From contig NZ_JAAGOH010000011.1 of assembly GCF_010499455.1 (NCBI RefSeq), positions 62,001-126,000 of the forward strand: a stretch of 64,000 bases of DNA, read 5' to 3'. The notes below the pieces were generated by a model that did no database searches, was not told where the DNA came from, and was given only the letters and a program-made list of their open reading frames with translations. This document shows, one piece after another, positions 61,595 to 64,000 of this stretch. The position numbers and the translations under genes are program-made. Position 1 is the first letter of the stretch, and each line of letters begins with the position of its first letter. This DNA comes from Ideonella livida. Lineage in GTDB: Bacteria > Pseudomonadota > Gammaproteobacteria > Burkholderiales > Burkholderiaceae_C.

Positions 61595-61628
61595 GAGGCC
61601 ACCCCACACGGGTGGCCTCTGCCTTTTG
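61595..61628 (+). terminator. Rho-independent terminator after the synthetase-GNAT gene
   Basis: GAGGCCACC (61595-61603) pairs with GGTGGCCTC (61611-61619), a perfect 9-bp stem with a 7-nt loop, followed by TGCCTTTT. It lies 35 bp after the stop and about 30 bp before the next gene. Confidence 0.75.
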
Positions 61629-61658
61629 GGGCCGCCCCACAGGCGGCCCGCGCTGCCC

Positions 61659-62063
61659 ATGGCCTCACTGCACATCACCGACCTGGAAGCCGCCATCAAC
61701 TGGTGGCGCGACAAGCATCCCTCCCTCGACGGGGTGCAGGCCTGCCCCGAGGTGCTCGCGCTGGCCCAGGTCTATGGCGACATGGTCTACCGCCGCGAAC
61801 AGGAGGTGCCCGAGTCCCGGCTGGACGGTGCCGCGCATGCCGCCTGGCTGGCCTGGTACGCCAGCACTCCCGACGCCCCCTGCATCGCCATCTGCTCCAC
61901 CGCCCAGGGCGATGCGGTCTGCAAGGGCTGCGGCCGCACCGAAGTCGAGGTGCAGCACTGGCCCAGCCTGAGCCCGGCGCAGAAACGTCAGGTCTGGCGG
62001 CGCATCACCGCCGAAGGCACCGCCTGGCGCTTCAACCGCTATGCCGAGCGCGCCCGTGGCTGA
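61659..62063 (+). CDS. DUF3717-DUF1289 fusion protein
   Basis: A 134-residue soluble protein. The N-terminal half matches DUF3717 (MASLHITDLEAAINWWRDKH). The C-terminal half matches DUF1289 (PCIAICSTAQGDAVCKGCGR and VWRRIT), whose Cys residues (C-x3-C, C-x2-C type) may bind a metal or Fe-S cluster. The function is unknown. ATG 61659 sets the conserved DUF3717 start. Its last 23 bp overlap the MATE gene, so it is probably co-expressed with it. Confidence 0.85.
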   Translation: MASLHITDLEAAINWWRDKHPSLDGVQACPEVLALAQVYGDMVYRREQEVPESRLDGAAHAAWLAWYASTPDAPCIAICSTAQGDAVCKGCGRTEVEVQHWPSLSPAQKRQVWRRITAEGTAWRFNRYAERARG

Positions 62064-63465
62064 GTCGCGCCGCGCCGGCCACGGCCTGGTCCGGGACGCC
62101 CGCCGCCTGCTGCCCCTGGCCTGGCCGCTGCTGGTGGGCCAACTGGCGGTGCTGGCCTTCGCCACCATCGACACGGTGGTGGTCGGCCGGCATGCGCCGC
62201 AGGACCTGGCGGCCTACGCCGTGGGCGCGGCCGCCTACATCACCATCTTCATCGGCCTGATGGGCACGGTGCTCGGCCTGTCGCCCCTGGTGGGCCAGCT
62301 CTATGGCGCTGGCAGGCTGGGCACGGCTGGCGACCAGCTGCACCAGGGCGTTTGGCTGGCCCTGCTGCTGGCCCTGCCCGGCTGCGGCCTGCTGCTGTTT
62401 CCGCAGCCCTTTCTCTGGATCGCGCGGGCCTCGCCCGAGCTGGCCGGTGGCGTGCGCGGCTACCTGCTGGCCCTGGCGCTGGCGCTGCCACCCGCACTGC
62501 TGTTCACCGTGTTCCGAGCCTTCAACAACGCCGTCTCCCGCCCCAAGGCTGTGATGGCGCTGCAGCTGGGCGGACTGGTGGTCAAGGCGCCGCTGACCGT
62601 GCTGCTGGTGGGCGGGGCACCCGCTCTGGGCCTGCCGTCGCTGGGGGTGACCGGCGCCGGCCTGGGCACGGCCGCAGCCATGTCGGTCCAGCTGCTGGGG
62701 GCCTTGTGGCTGCTGCGGCGCGACCGCTTCTACGAGCGCTTCGAGCTGTGGGGACGCGGCCTGCACCGGCCCGATGGCCGAGTGCTCTGGGCGCAGGCCC
62801 GGCTGGGCCTGCCGATCGGCTCGGCCATCCTCATCGAGGTCTCGGGCTTTGCCTTCATGGCCCTGTTCATCGCCCGCCTGGGTCCCACCGCCGTGGCCGG
62901 CCACCAGCTGGTGATGAACCTGGTGTCGCTGATGTTCATGTTGCCGCTGTCCCTGGCCAACGCCACCACCACCCTGGTGGCACAGCGCATCGGGGCAGGC
63001 GACCTGCAGGACGCGCGACGCCTGGGCTGGCATGGCCTGCAACTGGGCTGCGGTGTCTCCGCCGCCCTGGCGCTGGGGGTCTGGCTGGCACGCGAGCCGG
63101 TGCTGGGGCTCTACACCGGTGATGCCGCCGTGCTGGCCGCAGCCCTGCCCCTGCTGGCCTGGCTGGTGCCCTTCCACATCGCCGATGCGGTGCAGACGCT
63201 GGTGGCCTTCACCCTGCGGGCTTGGCGCGTGGCCGCCTGGCCGATGTTCATCTACGCCGGCGCGCTGTGGGGCGTGGGCCTGGGCCTGGGCCAGCACCTG
63301 GCCTTCTCCGCGCCGGGCAGCACCCCCGAGGCCCTGCGGGGCGCCCCCGGCTTCTGGGTGGCGGCCACGGCCGGCCTGGTGCTGGCCAGCCTGGCCCTGC
63401 TGGGGTTGAAGGCCTGGGTGCTGCGCCACCCGGAACGGGTGGTGCAGGCGCGCAGCAGGCGGTAG
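62041..63465 (+). CDS. MATE family multidrug efflux transporter (NorM-type)
   Basis: A 474-residue membrane protein with 12 hydrophobic segments. The two MATE halves are visible: PLAWPLLVGQLAVLAFATID near the start and LGLPIGSAILIEVSGFAFMA in the middle, plus GRHAPQDLAAYAVGAAAYIT. It should export cationic drugs or metabolites using sodium or proton gradients. ATG 62041 overlaps the previous gene by 23 bp; this frame contains all the TM segments. It is convergent with moeA. Confidence 0.92.
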   Translation: MPSAPVAESRRAGHGLVRDARRLLPLAWPLLVGQLAVLAFATIDTVVVGRHAPQDLAAYAVGAAAYITIFIGLMGTVLGLSPLVGQLYGAGRLGTAGDQLHQGVWLALLLALPGCGLLLFPQPFLWIARASPELAGGVRGYLLALALALPPALLFTVFRAFNNAVSRPKAVMALQLGGLVVKAPLTVLLVGGAPALGLPSLGVTGAGLGTAAAMSVQLLGALWLLRRDRFYERFELWGRGLHRPDGRVLWAQARLGLPIGSAILIEVSGFAFMALFIARLGPTAVAGHQLVMNLVSLMFMLPLSLANATTTLVAQRIGAGDLQDARRLGWHGLQLGCGVSAALALGVWLAREPVLGLYTGDAAVLAAALPLLAWLVPFHIADAVQTLVAFTLRAWRVAAWPMFIYAGALWGVGLGLGQHLAFSAPGSTPEALRGAPGFWVAATAGLVLASLALLGLKAWVLRHPERVVQARSRR

Positions 63466-63484
63466 GGCAGCAGGGCCACGGGCC

Positions 63485-64000
63485 TCAGACCAGGCCGTCG
63501 AACAGCCAGACCGTCACCGGTTCACCCGCGGCCACGGCCCCCTGTCCGTGCCCCAGCACCACCAGGCAGTTGGCCTCGCTCATGCTGCGCAGGATGCCCG
63601 CCCCCTGGGCGCCGGTCAGGCGCACCTGCCAGCCGCCCTCCTCGGTGGGCTCGACGATGCCGCGCTGGTATTCGGTGCGGCCGGGCCGCTTGCGGATGGG
63701 GGCGGCGCTGCGCGCGGTCAGGCGGGGCAGCGGTTCGGGCCGCGCACCGGACAGGACCATCAGGGCCTCGCGGGCAAAGGCATAGAAGGTGACCAGGGCG
63801 GCCACCGGGTTGCCCGGCAGGGCAAACAGCAGCGGACGCCGGCCCTGCGGTCCGTGCAAAGGGCCAAAGGCAAAGGGCCGGCCGGGCCGCATCGCCACCT
63901 TCCAGAAGCCCACCTCACCACGGGCCGCCAGCAGGTCGCGGGTGTAGTCGGCATCGCCCATGCTCACGCCGCCGCTGGTCATCACCACATCGGCCTGCGC
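63485..64000 (-). CDS. moeA: Molybdopterin molybdenumtransferase MoeA, C-terminal part (cut by window end)
   Basis: About 171 residues of MoeA, reading in from the right edge of the window. The visible part includes TSGGVSMGDADYTRDLL (MPT-binding domain), MRPGRPFAFG and LFALPGNPVAALVTFYAF, a MoeA hallmark, then the domain IV beta barrel. MoeA inserts molybdate into adenylylated molybdopterin to make the molybdenum cofactor. The N-terminus lies beyond 64000. It is convergent with the MATE gene. Confidence 0.94.
   Translation of the reverse strand, partial: AQADVVMTSGGVSMGDADYTRDLLAARGEVGFWKVAMRPGRPFAFGPLHGPQGRRPLLFALPGNPVAALVTFYAFAREALMVLSGARPEPLPRLTARSAAPIRKRPGRTEYQRGIVEPTEEGGWQVRLTGAQGAGILRSMSEANCLVVLGHGQGAVAAGEPVTVWLFDGLV

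Noticed and set aside
59716-61668. 650-codon minus-strand open frame over the synthetase-GNAT gene
   Set aside because: Antisense shadow; His/Gln-rich, no domain, and the sense frame has four clear domains.

Overview
This is a 64-kb stretch of high-GC chromosome from a betaproteobacterium. It most resembles the Burkholderiales, in the Rubrivivax/Ideonella/Leptothrix/Roseateles neighbourhood. The evidence is the gene content and order: DUF3579 next to argD-argF, a DUF3717-DUF1289 fusion, monomeric NADP isocitrate dehydrogenase, a ZTP riboswitch ahead of glyA, and a fimT-pilV-pilW-pilX-pilY1-pilE minor-pilin operon. I see no insertion sequence, prophage, integron or CRISPR array. Nearly everything looks like vertically inherited chromosome, densely packed, with many 1-11 bp overlaps between consecutive genes.

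Layout. 0-4.2 kb: the end of an RluA-type pseudouridine synthase, a flavin-reductase-like protein, a membrane EAL phosphodiesterase, an unknown membrane-anchored protein and a short-chain dehydrogenase. 4.3-13.2 kb: the most distinctive accessory block. It is a leftward operon encoding an MBL-fold hydrolase, an FAD aromatic hydroxylase, a DUF2783 protein, a VOC protein, fumarylacetoacetase and a DctPQM TRAP transporter, with a divergent IclR regulator. It reads as an import-and-degrade cassette for an unidentified, probably aromatic, acid. Three regularly spaced AACGAA-type half-sites sit on its promoter. 13.3-17.6 kb: SapC-like and CNNM/CorC proteins, ApaH, a GGDEF cyclase and tRNA-Ser(UGA). 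17.7-20.3 kb: the rpsP-rimM-trmD-rplS operon. 20.3-22 kb: Pit phosphate transporter with its DUF47 partner. 22.2-28.4 kb: a tightly overlapped run of an AI-2E-family permease, hda, a HAD phosphatase, pcnB and folK, preceded by murJ. 28.5-34.3 kb: rpsT, DUF3579, argD-argF, and a metallophosphoesterase overlapping a Ser/Thr kinase-UspA fusion. 34.4-44 kb: a PEP-CTERM protein, icd, msrA, a 1253-residue DUF748 protein and ubiD. 44-47.2 kb: lytic transglycosylase, ZTP riboswitch-glyA and nrdR. 47.2-54.1 kb: the minor-pilin/PilY1 operon. 54.2-64 kb: dxs-ispA, a divergent Rieske oxygenase, an acyl-CoA synthetase-acetyltransferase fusion, a DUF3717/DUF1289 protein, a MATE pump and the end of moeA.

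Themes. Two c-di-GMP enzymes (EAL and GGDEF) and a pilus-assembly operon point to surface-behaviour control. Other blocks serve translation (ribosomal proteins, TrmD, RimM, tRNA), one-carbon metabolism (ZTP-controlled glyA, folK), isoprenoid/quinone supply (dxs, ispA, ubiD) and arginine synthesis. Regulatory structures readable directly from the sequence include a ZTP aptamer, a three-half-site operator, a hairpin plus U-tract in the argD leader, two strong hairpins between dctP and dctQ, and a recurrent CTAGAAT element that looks like the local -10 box. All functional assignments come from reading motifs and family resemblance; no database search was run.
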